A DNA stretch of 64,000 bases from Pantoea sp. RIT-PI-b (GTDB taxonomy: Bacteria; Pseudomonadota; Gammaproteobacteria; Enterobacterales; Enterobacteriaceae): contig NZ_LGIS01000020.1 of NCBI RefSeq assembly GCF_001187905.1, positions 372,001 to 436,000 of the forward strand. Direction: 5' to 3'. Positions 8,297 through 18,448 of the stretch are shown piece by piece. Under the pieces are notes generated by a model. It was not told the DNA's origin, did no database searches, and saw only the letters and a list, made by a program, of their open reading frames with translations. Every line of letters begins with the position of its first letter. Position 1 is the stretch's first letter. A program made the position numbers and the translations under genes.

Positions 8297-9784
8297 TTAC
8301 TCAGAGAGATAGCGTTGTTCAAGGTGCTGACGGAAATAGTGCGGATTCAGCGCTTCGCCAGTAGCGTTAATCAACAGCTGCTGGGTGGGGAAACGGCTGC
8401 CGTGCTGCCAAATGTTCTGCTGTAACCAATCAAACACTGGCTGCAACTCGCCTTGCTGAATCAGGCTATCTACCTGCGGGATCGCACGTTTCACCGCCTG
8501 GAACAGCTGAGCAGCGTACATCGCGCCCAACGTGTAGGTTGGGAAATAGCCAAAGGCACCGTCGGTCCAGTGGATGTCCTGCATGCAGCCATCGCGATAA
8601 TTACCGCGCGTATCAATGCCCAGTGATTGCTGCATCTTCTCGTCCCACAATGCCGGGATGTCTTCCACCTCAATGTCGCCTTCGATCAAGGCACGCTCGA
8701 TCTCGTAACGCAAAATCACGTGCGCCGGATAGCTCAACTCATCGGCATCAACGCGAATAAAGCCTGGCTTCACGCGCTGCGTCTGGCGGATAAAGTTTTG
8801 CAGCTCGAGCGCTGGTTGATCGCCCATCAGCGCCACAACCTGCGGATGAATGTGCTGCAGAAAGGCTTTGCTGCGTCCGAGCTGCATCTCCATAAACAGA
8901 CTTTGTGACTCATGGATGGCGGTAGAGCGCGCCTGCGCCACCGGCTGACCGCGCCACTGCTGCGGCAGATTTTGCTCATAGCGCGCGTGCCCGGTTTCAT
9001 GGATCACGCCCATCATGGCGCTGAGGAAGTCGTTCTCGTTATAACGCGTGGTGATGCGCACATCTTCCGGCACGCCGCCGCAGAATGGGTGCGCACTGAC
9101 ATCAAGTCGACCGTGATTAAAATCGAAGCCCAGCGTCTTCATCACGCTCAGGCCCAGCTGCTTTTGCGATTCAATCGCGAATGGCCCAACGGGTTGTGCA
9201 ATGGGCGATTGTTGTTGCTTCACTACCGCTTTCTGCAACAGGTCTGGCAACCAACTTTTCAGATCACCAAAGGTTTGATCCAGCTGGGCGCTGGTCATGC
9301 CCGGTTCAAACACATCCAGCAGCGCGTCATAGCGCGAAACGCCGAGCGCGTCGGCTCGCAGCTGCGCCTCTTCACGGCTCAGCTTCACCACTTCTTTCAG
9401 ATTGGCCGAGAAACCTTGCCAGTCGTTAGCCGGACGCTGCTGACGCCATGCATGCTCGCAACGCGAACCGGCCAGCGATTTGGCTTCCACCAGCGATGCA
9501 GGCAGCAACGTTGCCTGCTGCCATGCCCGCTGCATCTCGCTCAGGTTAACCTGCTCGACATCATTCAGTGATTCCTGTTGCGCCGCAGCAAACAGCCCGC
9601 CGAGACGTTTATCAGTCAGCACTTCGTGCATGAACACGCTAAGCTCGGCCATCGCTTCACCGCGGGCCTGGCTGCCGCCTGGCGGCATGGTGGTTTGCAT
9701 ATCGACACCGGCAATGGCGCCTAAATGGCCAAAGCGGGAAAGACGCTGAAAAGTGCGGCTAAGTTCTTGATAAGCTGAAGTCAC
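8297..9784 (-). CDS. Carboxypeptidase M32 (Taq family metallopeptidase)
   Basis: A 495-residue zinc metallocarboxypeptidase of family M32. The zinc motif HETGH is at residues 262-266 with the third ligand Glu near 293 (IHESQSLFMEM). Family motifs DVRITTRYNE and FPTYTLGAMYAAQLF are present. Such enzymes remove C-terminal residues from peptides in the cytoplasm. The GTG start is supported by AAGGAG 9 bases upstream. It begins only 12 bases after rstB on the same strand, so it is probably the third gene of the rstA-rstB operon. Confidence 0.93.
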   Translation of the reverse strand: MTSAYQELSRTFQRLSRFGHLGAIAGVDMQTTMPPGGSQARGEAMAELSVFMHEVLTDKRLGGLFAAAQQESLNDVEQVNLSEMQRAWQQATLLPASLVEAKSLAGSRCEHAWRQQRPANDWQGFSANLKEVVKLSREEAQLRADALGVSRYDALLDVFEPGMTSAQLDQTFGDLKSWLPDLLQKAVVKQQQSPIAQPVGPFAIESQKQLGLSVMKTLGFDFNHGRLDVSAHPFCGGVPEDVRITTRYNENDFLSAMMGVIHETGHARYEQNLPQQWRGQPVAQARSTAIHESQSLFMEMQLGRSKAFLQHIHPQVVALMGDQPALELQNFIRQTQRVKPGFIRVDADELSYPAHVILRYEIERALIEGDIEVEDIPALWDEKMQQSLGIDTRGNYRDGCMQDIHWTDGAFGYFPTYTLGAMYAAQLFQAVKRAIPQVDSLIQQGELQPVFDWLQQNIWQHGSRFPTQQLLINATGEALNPHYFRQHLEQRYLSE

Positions 9785-9796
9785 GTAAAAAGCTCC

Positions 9797-11107
9797 TTAT
9801 GACGGTAAGCGTGGCGCAATGTCCCGCAAGGGTAGATCAACCGGCCAGCAAAAGCGAACGCTGGCACCGCCTAGCGGGCTGCTCTCGATGGAGACATTTC
9901 CCTGCATAGCCAGCGCGATAGAGTGCACGATCGCCAGGCCTAAACCGCAACCGCCGGTGGCGCGATCGCGGCTTGGATCCAGACGTACGAAAGGTTCGAA
10001 AACCCGGGCTCGTTCCTCCTGCGGAATGCCCGGGCCATCGTCTTCCACCTGCAAACAGCCGATAGCGCCATCAAACCACAAACTGACGCGCAATCGCTGT
10101 TGCGCATAGCGCAGCGCGTTGTTCACCAGATTATCCAGCACGCGCTCCATCAGGCGCGTATCGGCGCTGCCGACGTTTTCCAGCTGCGGAATATCCAGCG
10201 CGATCTGTGTCTGCGGATTCATGGTCTGCACATCTTCAATATGCACACGCAGCCATTGGGCGAGATCAAAGGTTTGCAGATGAAGATCGACGCGGGGGCG
10301 ATCGAGGCGCGCATAGGTCAGCAACTCCTCTATCAAACTCTCCAGCTGCCCGACATCGCGGTTCAGCGCGGCGGATTCCGCTGCGGTCAGATTATCGCTC
10401 ATCTCCAGCCGATAACGCAGGCGCACCAGCGGGGTGCGCAACTCGTGCGCGATGCCATCGATTAACTGTTTCTTGCTGGCCACCAGCGTATTGATGTTCT
10501 CCGCCATCTGGTTGAAGGCCACGCCAAGGCTGTGCAGGCTGGAGGTACTTTCAAAATGGGTGCGTACGTCCAGCTCGCCACGGCCAAAACGCTGCGCGGC
10601 TTTCTCAAGGCGCTGCATCTCTTGCCAGTGCGGACGCAGCCAGATAAATACCGGCAGCGCCAGCGACATGCCAATAAATGCCAGCAGCGCAATATCCAGA
10701 ATTCGCATTTGGTGCAGGTAGAAAAGATAGGGAATAGGGCCAACTGAGAGAACGTAATGGCTACGCGGGATGTGCTGCAAAAAAGTGTACTGATCGTCGA
10801 TCGCCACAATTTCACCGGCGCGCAGGCGTTTCATGTCTGCTTCATCCAGCTGATATTTGCTCATGGGTTCGATATTCAGGTCAAATGACAGATCGAGATC
10901 GAGGCTGCGAATGGTTTTACTCCAGTCGCGGGGCGGGATCTCGCGCAGTTCGCTGCGCATTAAAAACAGTGAACTGGCCATCAAATCGTTCATCGACTGA
11001 CGACCCGCGCGTTCGGCGGTGAATTTGTACACCAGACCGACCAGCAGCGTCATCACCAGAAAACAGACGAACAGCAGCAAATAGAACTGAATAAAGAGCT
11101 TTCTCAT
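9797..11107 (-). CDS. rstB: Sensor histidine kinase RstB
   Basis: A 436-residue sensor kinase. Transmembrane segments lie at about 6-27 and 134-156 and flank a ~105-residue periplasmic sensor. A HAMP domain follows, then the H-box IAHELRTPLVRLRYRLE with phospho-acceptor His221, and N, G1 and G2 ATP-binding boxes (NNALRYA, DDGPGIP, GCGLGLAI). It pairs with RstA, whose stop codon overlaps its start by 4 bases. RstBA responds to acid and, in other enterics, to PhoPQ signalling. Confidence 0.96.
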   Translation of the reverse strand: MRKLFIQFYLLLFVCFLVMTLLVGLVYKFTAERAGRQSMNDLMASSLFLMRSELREIPPRDWSKTIRSLDLDLSFDLNIEPMSKYQLDEADMKRLRAGEIVAIDDQYTFLQHIPRSHYVLSVGPIPYLFYLHQMRILDIALLAFIGMSLALPVFIWLRPHWQEMQRLEKAAQRFGRGELDVRTHFESTSSLHSLGVAFNQMAENINTLVASKKQLIDGIAHELRTPLVRLRYRLEMSDNLTAAESAALNRDVGQLESLIEELLTYARLDRPRVDLHLQTFDLAQWLRVHIEDVQTMNPQTQIALDIPQLENVGSADTRLMERVLDNLVNNALRYAQQRLRVSLWFDGAIGCLQVEDDGPGIPQEERARVFEPFVRLDPSRDRATGGCGLGLAIVHSIALAMQGNVSIESSPLGGASVRFCWPVDLPLRDIAPRLPS

Positions 11108-11829
11108 GCGGAGCGGGTATCCCAGGCCTGTGGTGCGAACAGATAGCCTTTATTACGGATGGTTTTAATGCGGAACGGCTCGGTAGCGCTGTCGTACAGT
11201 TTTTTACGCAGGCGAGAAATCGCCACATCAATACTGCGGTCCATGCCATCGTAGGTCACGCCACGCAGCGTTTTCAGCAGCGCATCGCGGTTGAGAATCT
11301 GCCCAGCGTGATTGGCCAGTTCCCACAGCAGATCGAAATCGGCGGTTGAGAGCACAATATTCTCTTCAAATAAGATGACCTGGCGATTAAGCGAATCGAT
11401 GGTCAGCGAACCAAAACGCAGGACGCGCTGCGAACTTTGAATAGCAGGCGTCACTTCAGGCTGGCCGACATGTGCCTGGCGCAGGTGCAACCGCAGGCGC
11501 GCCAGTAATACGGCGGGTGGCGTGGTTTTGAGAATGTAATCGTTAGCGCCCATCTCCAGCGACAAAATATGGTTCATGTCGCTATCGAGCGAAGTCAGCA
11601 GCACAATTGGGCCTTGCCAGCTGGCGCGCAGATCGCGGCATAAGGTCATGCCATCTTTGCCAGGCAACATGATGTCCAGCATCACTAAATCGGGATCGTG
11701 GGTGGCAATGGTGGCTTCGGCGCGGTCACCGCGCGTTTCAACAATCACTTCAATATCGTGGCGGCCAAGGTAAGCGGCGATCAATTCGCCAACTTCTGGC
11801 TCATCTTCCACATAGACGATTTTATTCAT
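11104..11829 (-). CDS. rstA: Response regulator RstA (OmpR family)
   Basis: A 241-residue OmpR/PhoB-type regulator. The receiver domain has the acidic pocket at Glu8/Asp9, phospho-acceptor Asp52 in VMLDIMLPGKDG, and a conserved Thr/Lys (LLTSLD, LKTTPP). The C-terminal winged helix ends DVAISRLRKKLYD...TIRNKGYLFAP. It is the first gene of an rstA-rstB-carboxypeptidase operon. Known targets elsewhere include asr, and a matching box is found upstream of asr here. I see no PhoP box in its upstream region. Confidence 0.96.
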   Translation of the reverse strand: MNKIVYVEDEPEVGELIAAYLGRHDIEVIVETRGDRAEATIATHDPDLVMLDIMLPGKDGMTLCRDLRASWQGPIVLLTSLDSDMNHILSLEMGANDYILKTTPPAVLLARLRLHLRQAHVGQPEVTPAIQSSQRVLRFGSLTIDSLNRQVILFEENIVLSTADFDLLWELANHAGQILNRDALLKTLRGVTYDGMDRSIDVAISRLRKKLYDSATEPFRIKTIRNKGYLFAPQAWDTRSA

Positions 11830-11917
11830 AATTCACTGAGACGGGTGAGAATGTCAGCAGCATAGCTTTTCCTGGTCCTGAGCTCTACGCTACCGCACGA
11901 AATATCCCTGCCTTACT

Positions 11918-11929
11918 GGTATGTATACC
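11918..11929. promoter_or_regulatory. Small palindrome in the rstA upstream region
   Basis: GGTAT-GT-ATACC is a near-perfect 12-bp palindrome in the 176-bp gap between divergent rstA and the small gene at 12006. It could be an operator for either gene, but it matches no motif I know, and a palindrome this short can arise by chance. Confidence 0.3.
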
Positions 11930-12005
11930 GTGAAATGTGCCATTATTAGCGGCGCGTTGTCGCGCAAGGTTCGGAACCGTAACGAAAAACAGGAGGAGTG
12001 CGAGG

Positions 12006-12419
12006 GTGTCTGATAAAGAGATGGCTTCAGCCGGATACAGTGATCGCATCTGCTTCAATTACAGTGATTTTCTCTCCGCTTCCTGCAAAAAACGCTGGAG
12101 TTTTGTCGATGCCATTTACGGCGTGATGCCCATTTTTGGCATGGTGACACGTAAATCAGCGCATAACCTTCCGGCTAGCGACGATCACCTGAAAGAATTA
12201 GCATTACAAATCATTTCAACTCAGGTCAGCGATGAGATTAACATCGCGCGTCTGATCACCCTGGCCGAACAACAGCACATCAGTCGCTTCGATATTCAGC
12301 TGCCTTATCCGTTGTCAGCTGAGCAGCTTGACGCTATTCATCAGGAATACCACAAGCCGCTCAATCTGACACAGCAGGATGACCTGCTGTGCGTTTCCAT
12401 TCCGGTCCAGCCGCACTAA
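12006..12419 (+). CDS. Conserved-looking protein of unknown function (137 residues)
   Basis: An acidic, cytoplasmic-looking protein of 137 residues with no signal peptide or membrane segment. The GTG start at 12006 is chosen because AGGAGG (11991-11996) sits 9 bases upstream; an in-frame ATG follows at 12021. The C-terminal half is helical with a regular pattern (DDHLKELALQIISTQVSDEI). Its stop overlaps the 3' end of ydgI, in convergent orientation, by 4 bases. It occupies the place between rstA and ydgI where E. coli has folM and ydgC, but it is neither of these. I do not recognise the family. Confidence 0.7.
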   Translation: MSDKEMASAGYSDRICFNYSDFLSASCKKRWSFVDAIYGVMPIFGMVTRKSAHNLPASDDHLKELALQIISTQVSDEINIARLITLAEQQHISRFDIQLPYPLSAEQLDAIHQEYHKPLNLTQQDDLLCVSIPVQPH

Positions 12420-13816
12420 TTCGTCAACTGCCACAACGCGGGCAGTGATGCAGCAATCAATAACACAATCGCGATGCGTTCCAGCTGTGACAATAGGTTT
12501 TCGCCACGACCGCCGCGTCGTGCATACAGAAACAGCAACAAACCTGGCGCATAGAGCACCACCGAAAGCAATAAATGCAGTGGACCGGATGCATACAGCA
12601 GCCAAATACCGTAAGCGCTAGCGCCAATGCCGGTGAACATCGCCCAGGGTTTGTTCTGACCGCGTACCACCTTAATCAGATATAAACCGACCAGCAGATA
12701 GGGCACTAAAATCATTTCCGAGGCGATGGTCAGCAGCGTGTTGTAATCCGCGCCGGTCACGGCGATCAAAATCAGACACACCTGCACGCTGCCATTGGTG
12801 AGCCATAACGATGCAGCAGGTGAGTTGTGACGGTTCTGCCGTGCAATGCTGCGTGGAAATGCACCTTGCTGTGCCGCCAGGAACGGTACTTCAGCGGCCA
12901 TAATCGTCCAGCTGAGATAAGCGCCACAAACGGAGATGATCAAACCGACTGCAATCACCGCATCGCCCCAATGTCCCAGCAGGTGTTTCATTAAGCCGGC
13001 CATGGAAGGGTTGCGCATCTGCGCCAGCTCGGCGCGCGGAATGACGCCCAACGACAGCAACGTCACCAGCAGATAAACCAGCAGCGCCGCCAGCACCGCC
13101 ATCAGCGTGGCGCGCCCAACATCCTGTTTGTTACGTGCGCGAGCAGAAACCACCACCGCACCTTCGACACCAATAAACACCCACAAGGTGATCAGCATGG
13201 TTTGCTTCACCTGCTGCCACAGAGGTTGCCCCAGCTCAACGCCGCGAAAATCAAAGCGGAAGCGATCGTAATTGAACGCCAACAGCGCCAGCACTACAAA
13301 TAGCAGCAGCGGTACCAGCTTACCTAACGTTGCCAGTAGATTAATGCTGGCCGCAGTTTGGACGCCGCGCAACACCAGGCAATGCACCAGCCACAACAGC
13401 ACCGATGCACCGAGCATCGCCTGCCAGGTATTACCATCACCAAACACCACGTGTTCGGGTGTATCGGTGAAGAAGCTCAGAGCGGAGAAGACAATCACCA
13501 GATAGGAGACGTTAGCAATTACCGCACACAGCCAATATCCCCACGCCGAGCAAAATCCCATCAGCTCACCAAACCCGGCGCGCGCGTAGGTAAAGATGCC
13601 GCCATCCAACTCCGGTTTCAGTCGCGTGAGTAATAGCATGGCGAGCGAGAGGAAAATAATCCCCACGCCGGTGATAAGCCAGCCGATCAGCAGCGCGGCT
13701 GGACCGGCGACCGCTGCCATATTTTGCGGCAGGCTGAAAACACCCGCGCCGAGCATGGAGCTGAGCACTAACGCAGTGAGCGCGCTAAGACCTAATTTTT
13801 TATCCAAAACGCCCAT
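12416..13816 (-). CDS. ydgI: Basic amino acid antiporter YdgI (ArcD-like, APC superfamily)
   Basis: A 466-residue membrane protein with about 12 predicted helices. The N-terminal GAGVFSLPQNMAAVAGPAALLIGW segment is typical of arginine/ornithine and related APC antiporters. Length and neighbourhood (next to ydgH) match E. coli YdgI (~460 residues). Substrate in this organism is inferred, not shown. The ATG start has a weak ribosome-binding site. It is convergent with the small gene at 12006, overlapping it by 4 bases. Confidence 0.88.
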   Translation of the reverse strand: MGVLDKKLGLSALTALVLSSMLGAGVFSLPQNMAAVAGPAALLIGWLITGVGIIFLSLAMLLLTRLKPELDGGIFTYARAGFGELMGFCSAWGYWLCAVIANVSYLVIVFSALSFFTDTPEHVVFGDGNTWQAMLGASVLLWLVHCLVLRGVQTAASINLLATLGKLVPLLLFVVLALLAFNYDRFRFDFRGVELGQPLWQQVKQTMLITLWVFIGVEGAVVVSARARNKQDVGRATLMAVLAALLVYLLVTLLSLGVIPRAELAQMRNPSMAGLMKHLLGHWGDAVIAVGLIISVCGAYLSWTIMAAEVPFLAAQQGAFPRSIARQNRHNSPAASLWLTNGSVQVCLILIAVTGADYNTLLTIASEMILVPYLLVGLYLIKVVRGQNKPWAMFTGIGASAYGIWLLYASGPLHLLLSVVLYAPGLLLFLYARRGGRGENLLSQLERIAIVLLIAASLPALWQLTN

Positions 13817-14019
13817 CCTAAGCAGCAGAGTATGCTGGGTGGTGACGATTCCTTTGGTATCTCAGGTGGCGATTTGCCAACTTTAAAACGGAATCACCTA
13901 AAAACAAGGCGGCAGATTTTACGGAGTGCGAACAGGGAAGGCAATGCAAGACTATGCAAATCTGCGCACAGATTATGCAATCAATTGAGAAGGGCGGCGA
14001 ATACCGCCCTGAGGGGAAT

Positions 14020-14976
14020 TTATTTGAACAGATCGGCCGTAACGGTCAGATTGCCGCCACTCTGGTTCTGCCATTGGCGCGTAATGTGGTAGTACTTGGC
14101 ACCTTTCGCCACTGCACGCTTGCCAACCGCTTCGGAGATTTCGGTTGGTGTACCGAAGTGATCGGAGAAGGTGATGGTGTCGAACGGTTGCATTTGAGCA
14201 GCGGTAATCGCATTCACTTCCTGCACGCTGCGGCCGTCCGCAGTTTTCACGGTGTAACGTTCGCCAGTGGAGCTTTGTGTTTCGAAGAAACGCCCCACAT
14301 TGCGGCTTGGCGTCTCAGAGGAGGCCACTCCCGGGATGGCTACTTTCGTCGCTGCGGTGCCACCGGCGGCCAGCGCTGCTTTACCGGCTTCTGAATCAGC
14401 AGGGATGGAGTCTGAGGTGTTTTGCACCTTACGCTCTGGCGCATCGGCTTTATACACATAAGCGGTAACGTACTGGTTGCCGCCATTGTTGGCATCAACC
14501 TGACGCACAATAAAGAACGAGGCCGCGCCCTTATTTTTCGCCGCTTTACCAATTGCCTCGTTGACATCCGGCTGGCTAGAGAAGAATCCATTGACCGATA
14601 CGGTATCGTAAGGCTCAAGGCGATAGGCTTCTGCTTTCGGCAGCTCTTTCACGCCTGAGAAGCTGCGATATTTGGTTGAGTCATCCGCTTTCGGGGCATT
14701 GGCTTTATACAGATCAGCCGTTACGCGCCAGTTACCGCCATTGCCGTTACTGTCATTGATACCTTGCACATAGAAAGAGTCAGCGCCTTTGGCATCGGCT
14801 TGTTTAGAGATGGCATCAGTCGCATCGCCAATGGCATTGAAACGGCCGCTGATATTAATACGTTCGAATGGTTTCAACGCGGCCGCTTGCTCTGGCGTTA
14901 ACTCTTTAGCAGCAAAAGCATTTGCTGCCAGCAGTGATAACAAGGTTGACGCCAGAATGGTGTTCTTCAGCTTCAT
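14020..14976 (-). CDS. ydgH: Periplasmic protein YdgH (three DUF1471 domains)
   Basis: A 318-residue exported protein. The start MKLKNT at 14976 is chosen because AAGGA lies 8 bases upstream; the frame stays open 24 bases further. The signal peptide ends LLAANAFA. Three DUF1471 (YhcN/BhsA-like) repeats follow, each ending in a VTADLYK- or VTAYVYK-like strand. Sequence closely follows E. coli YdgH as I remember it (ELTPEQAAALKPF; GRFFETQSSTGERYTV). Function is poorly known; DUF1471 proteins are linked to envelope stress and biofilm. It is divergent from pntA across a ~540-bp gap. Confidence 0.95.
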   Translation of the reverse strand: MKLKNTILASTLLSLLAANAFAAKELTPEQAAALKPFERINISGRFNAIGDATDAISKQADAKGADSFYVQGINDSNGNGGNWRVTADLYKANAPKADDSTKYRSFSGVKELPKAEAYRLEPYDTVSVNGFFSSQPDVNEAIGKAAKNKGAASFFIVRQVDANNGGNQYVTAYVYKADAPERKVQNTSDSIPADSEAGKAALAAGGTAATKVAIPGVASSETPSRNVGRFFETQSSTGERYTVKTADGRSVQEVNAITAAQMQPFDTITFSDHFGTPTEISEAVGKRAVAKGAKYYHITRQWQNQSGGNLTVTADLFK

Positions 14977-15513
14977 AAAATGATCCTTCGCCTTACGCAA
15001 AATGAGTACGAAAACGTGCTGGACTCTTGATGTATAACAGATTAGCCGCTGATTATTGCATGTAATAATCGGCCTGTCTCAGCCAATTTAAGCGCATAGG
15101 ATTGACAATAATTGCGGATTATTCTCCGGGCTGTCATTGGCTTGTGCTAAGGCTTTTTTTTGCACAGTTAACCACTTAATCTGGTAACACTTAGTGCCAT
15201 AATAGTTAACGCATTGTTAATTAAAGGTTTTTAAAAACACTTAATTCGACATGACACGATTTTGCGCAGCAGAATATTTTTTAATACGCCCTAAATGCAG
15301 TGGCAATACATAGCATTCAATCTTTGCGTCTGAATATTTGTGTGAATGTCATAAGTGCGCGTTATCGCTGTAGATCACTCTTCATATTTTCAGTAGGTTA
15401 TAAAGACTTTGTTACATTGTGCATTTTGCTCATAAGAAGCTGAAACACCGTTTCGGCTTTTGAGCATTTGCCACTTATAGAACCTCATCCTTTAATTGTT
15501 GAAAGGAAACAGT
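14977..15513. promoter_or_regulatory. ydgH-pntA intergenic region, AT-rich
   Basis: A 537-bp AT-rich gap between divergent ydgH and pntA, without a plausible gene. It holds a 20-base inverted repeat GATTATT-GCATGT-AATAATC (15051-15070), a second A/T-rich inverted repeat AATAAT-TGCGG-ATTATT (15107-15123), and widely spaced AGCCAAT/ATTGGCT arms. A T-run near 15153 and several TTAA tracts follow. The AT richness would suit Lrp or H-NS type control (E. coli pntAB responds to Lrp), but no specific site can be named. Confidence 0.5.
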
Positions 15514-17043
15514 ATGTTAATTGGGATACCCAAAGAACGGTTAGCCAATGAGTCGCGCGTGGCCGCCACGCCTAAGACCGTTGAGCAACTGATCAAGCTG
15601 GGATTCAGCGTAACCGTTGAACAGAACGCCGGGCTGCGCGCCAGTTTCGATGATGAAAGCTTTATTGCTGCTGGCGCCACCGTGACTAACGGCGCTGAAG
15701 TATGGCAGTCAGATATCGTATTAAAAGTGAATGCGCCTGACGATCAAGAGATCGAACTGACGCGCGCTGGCAGCACGCTGGTGAGCTTTATCTGGCCGGC
15801 GCAAAACCCTGCGCTGCTGGAGAAACTGGCTGCGCGTAACGTTACCGTGATGGCAATGGATTCGGTGCCGCGTATCTCACGTGCGCAGGCGCTTGATGCG
15901 CTGAGCTCAATGGCGAATATCGCGGGTTATCGCGCCATCGTTGAAGCAGCTCATGAATTCGGCCGCTTCTTCACCGGTCAAATCACCGCTGCCGGTAAAG
16001 TTCCACCGGCGAAAGTGATGATCATCGGTGCGGGCGTGGCGGGTCTTGCCGCAATCGGCGCCGCGGGCAGCTTGGGCGCCATTGTGCGCGCTTTCGACAC
16101 GCGTCCGGAGGTGAAAGAACAGGTGCAAAGTATGGGCGCCGAGTTCCTTGAGCTGGACTTCGAAGAGGAAGCAGGCAGCGGCGATGGCTATGCCAAAGTG
16201 ATGTCTGAAGCCTTTATTAAAGCGGAGATGGAACTGTTTGCGGCACAGGCGAAAGAAGTCGACATTATTGTCACCACCGCGCTCATCCCTGGCCGCCCGG
16301 CACCCAAGTTTATTACCGCGGAGATGGTTGCCAGTATGAAGCCGGGCAGTGTCATCGTTGATCTGGCGGCGCAAACCGGCGGCAACTGTGAATTGACGGT
16401 TGCCGATCAGGTTACGCTGACCAGCAATGGCGTGAAAATTATCGGTTACACCGATCTGCCAAGCCGCCTGCCAACACAATCTTCTCAGCTGTACGGCACC
16501 AACCTTGTCAACCTGCTGAAACTGTTGTGCAAAGAGAAAAATGGTGAAATCACCGTTGATTTCGACGATGTGGTGGTGCGCGGTGTCACGGTGATTCGTG
16601 ATGGCGAAGTGACCTGGCCAGCACCGCCGATTCAGGTTTCGGCGGCGCCAAAAGCACAACCCGCAGCGCAACCTTTGCCTAAGGCTGAAGCCAAACCGGT
16701 TTCGCCGTGGCGTAAATATCTGCTGCTGGCGCTGGCATTAGTGCTGTTTGCCTGCCTGGCGAATGTTGCACCGGCTGACTTCTTATCACACTTTACCGTC
16801 TTCGCGCTCTCGTGCGTGGTGGGTTACTACGTGGTGTGGAACGTGAGTCATGCCTTGCATACGCCGTTGATGGCCGTCACTAACGCCATTTCCGGCATTA
16901 TTGTGGTGGGCGCGGTATTGCAGATGGGCCATGGCGGTTGGGTAACGATTCTCTCGTTTATTGCCGTGCTGATCGCCAGCATCAATATTTTCGGTGGTTT
17001 CACCGTCACCCAGCGCATGCTGAAAATGTTTCGTAAGAATTAA
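15514..17043 (+). CDS. pntA: NAD(P) transhydrogenase subunit alpha
   Basis: A 509-residue alpha subunit of the proton-translocating transhydrogenase (NADH + NADP+ to NAD+ + NADPH). The start [10 protein letters not shown] is supported by GAAAGGAAA upstream; an in-frame ATG 18 bases earlier is less likely. The NAD-binding dI domain contains [18 protein letters not shown] near residue 173. A Pro/Ala/Lys-rich linker (~378-402) leads to a C-terminal domain with about four transmembrane helices. pntB follows 11 bases later. Confidence 0.98.
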   Translation: MLIGIPKERLANESRVAATPKTVEQLIKLGFSVTVEQNAGLRASFDDESFIAAGATVTNGAEVWQSDIVLKVNAPDDQEIELTRAGSTLVSFIWPAQNPALLEKLAARNVTVMAMDSVPRISRAQALDALSSMANIAGYRAIVEAAHEFGRFFTGQITAAGKVPPAKVMIIGAGVAGLAAIGAAGSLGAIVRAFDTRPEVKEQVQSMGAEFLELDFEEEAGSGDGYAKVMSEAFIKAEMELFAAQAKEVDIIVTTALIPGRPAPKFITAEMVASMKPGSVIVDLAAQTGGNCELTVADQVTLTSNGVKIIGYTDLPSRLPTQSSQLYGTNLVNLLKLLCKEKNGEITVDFDDVVVRGVTVIRDGEVTWPAPPIQVSAAPKAQPAAQPLPKAEAKPVSPWRKYLLLALALVLFACLANVAPADFLSHFTVFALSCVVGYYVVWNVSHALHTPLMAVTNAISGIIVVGAVLQMGHGGWVTILSFIAVLIASINIFGGFTVTQRMLKMFRKN

Positions 17044-17054
17044 GGGGTAGCAAC

Positions 17055-18443
17055 ATGTCTGGCGGATTAGTTACTGCAGCATATATTGTTGCCGCAATTC
17101 TGTTTATTTGCAGCCTTGCGGGTCTCTCGAAACACGAGACCTCTAAGCAGGGTAATATTTTCGGTATGAGCGGGATGGCGATTGCGCTGCTCGCCACCAT
17201 TTTTGGTCCAAACACCGGTAACGTTGCCTGGATTTTACTGGCAATGGTGATTGGCGGTGCGATTGGCCTGCGTTTGGCGAAGAAAGTTGAAATGACTGAA
17301 ATGCCTGAGCTGGTGGCGATTTTGCACAGCTTCGTGGGTTTGGCGGCGGTGTTGGTGGGCTTTAACAGCTACATCGATCATGCCCCAGGCCTGGCGCCGG
17401 TGATGGAAAACATCCATCTGACCGAAGTGTTCCTGGGTATCTTCATTGGTGCAGTGACCTTTACCGGCTCGCTGGTGGCATTTGGCAAGCTGCGTGGAAA
17501 AATTTCCTCTTCTGCGCTGATGTTGCCACATCGTCATAAAATGAACCTTGCTGCGCTGGTGGTCTCTTTCCTGCTGATGCTGTGGTTCGTGCAGACCGAT
17601 AGCACTGGCGCACAAGTGTTTGCGCTGTTGCTGATGACGATGATTGCACTGGTGTTTGGCTGGCATCTGGTGGCATCAATTGGCGGCGCCGATATGCCGG
17701 TCGTGGTCTCGATGCTGAACTCATATTCCGGTTGGGCGGCTGCGGCGGCAGGTTTCATGCTCAGCAATGACTTGCTGATCGTGACCGGTGCCTTAGTAGG
17801 TTCCTCCGGTGCCATCCTCTCTTATATTATGTGTAAAGCAATGAACCGCTCGTTTATCAGCGTTATCGCCGGTGGCTTTGGTACCGACGTTAGCGTGGGT
17901 GGTGAAAGCGAGGAGGTAGGTGAACATCGTGAGATCACCGCTGAAGAGACCGCCGAACTGCTGAAAGCCTCGTCTTCCGTGGTGATCACGCCGGGTTATG
18001 GCATGGCGGTGGCGCAGGCACAATATCCGGTTGCTGAGATTACCGAGAAACTGCGCGCGCGCGGCATCAAGGTTCGCTTTGGCATTCACCCGGTTGCCGG
18101 TCGTTTGCCGGGTCACATGAACGTGCTGCTGGCGGAAGCCAAGGTGCCTTACGATGTGGTGCTGGAGATGGACGAAATTAACGATGACTTCAGCGATACC
18201 GATACCGTGTTGGTTATCGGTGCTAATGACACCGTCAATCCGGCTGCGCTGGAAGATCCGCGGAGTCCAATCGCCGGTATGCCCGTTCTCGAAGTGTGGA
18301 AAGCGCAGAACGTGATTGTGTTTAAACGTTCGATGAGCACCGGATACGCCGGCGTACAGAATCCGCTGTTCTTCAAAGACAATACGCAGATGCTGTTTGG
18401 CGATGCGAAGGCGAGTGTCGAAGGCATTCTGCGCGCGCTATAA
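17055..18443 (+). CDS. pntB: NAD(P) transhydrogenase subunit beta
   Basis: A 462-residue beta subunit, the standard length. The N-terminal half has about nine membrane helices forming part of the proton channel (for example [14 protein letters not shown]). The C-terminal NADP-binding dIII domain contains [13 protein letters not shown] near residue 315, [14 protein letters not shown], and the terminal [18 protein letters not shown]. It forms an operon with pntA that ends in strong hairpins. Confidence 0.98.
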   Translation: MSGGLVTAAYIVAAILFICSLAGLSKHETSKQGNIFGMSGMAIALLATIFGPNTGNVAWILLAMVIGGAIGLRLAKKVEMTEMPELVAILHSFVGLAAVLVGFNSYIDHAPGLAPVMENIHLTEVFLGIFIGAVTFTGSLVAFGKLRGKISSSALMLPHRHKMNLAALVVSFLLMLWFVQTDSTGAQVFALLLMTMIALVFGWHLVASIGGADMPVVVSMLNSYSGWAAAAAGFMLSNDLLIVTGALVGSSGAILSYIMCKAMNRSFISVIAGGFGTDVSVGGESEEVGEHREITAEETAELLKASSSVVITPGYGMAVAQAQYPVAEITEKLRARGIKVRFGIHPVAGRLPGHMNVLLAEAKVPYDVVLEMDEINDDFSDTDTVLVIGANDTVNPAALEDPRSPIAGMPVLEVWKAQNVIVFKRSMSTGYAGVQNPLFFKDNTQMLFGDAKASVEGILRAL

Positions 18444-18448
18444 ACAAG

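Noticed and set aside
8912-9571. 219-codon plus-strand frame opposite the M32 carboxypeptidase
   Set aside because: Antisense shadow of a gene with clear HETGH motif; no ribosome-binding site or family resemblance.
15907-16671. 254-codon minus-strand frame opposite pntA
   Set aside because: Antisense shadow; high His/Arg/Cys content typical of reversed GC-rich coding sequence.
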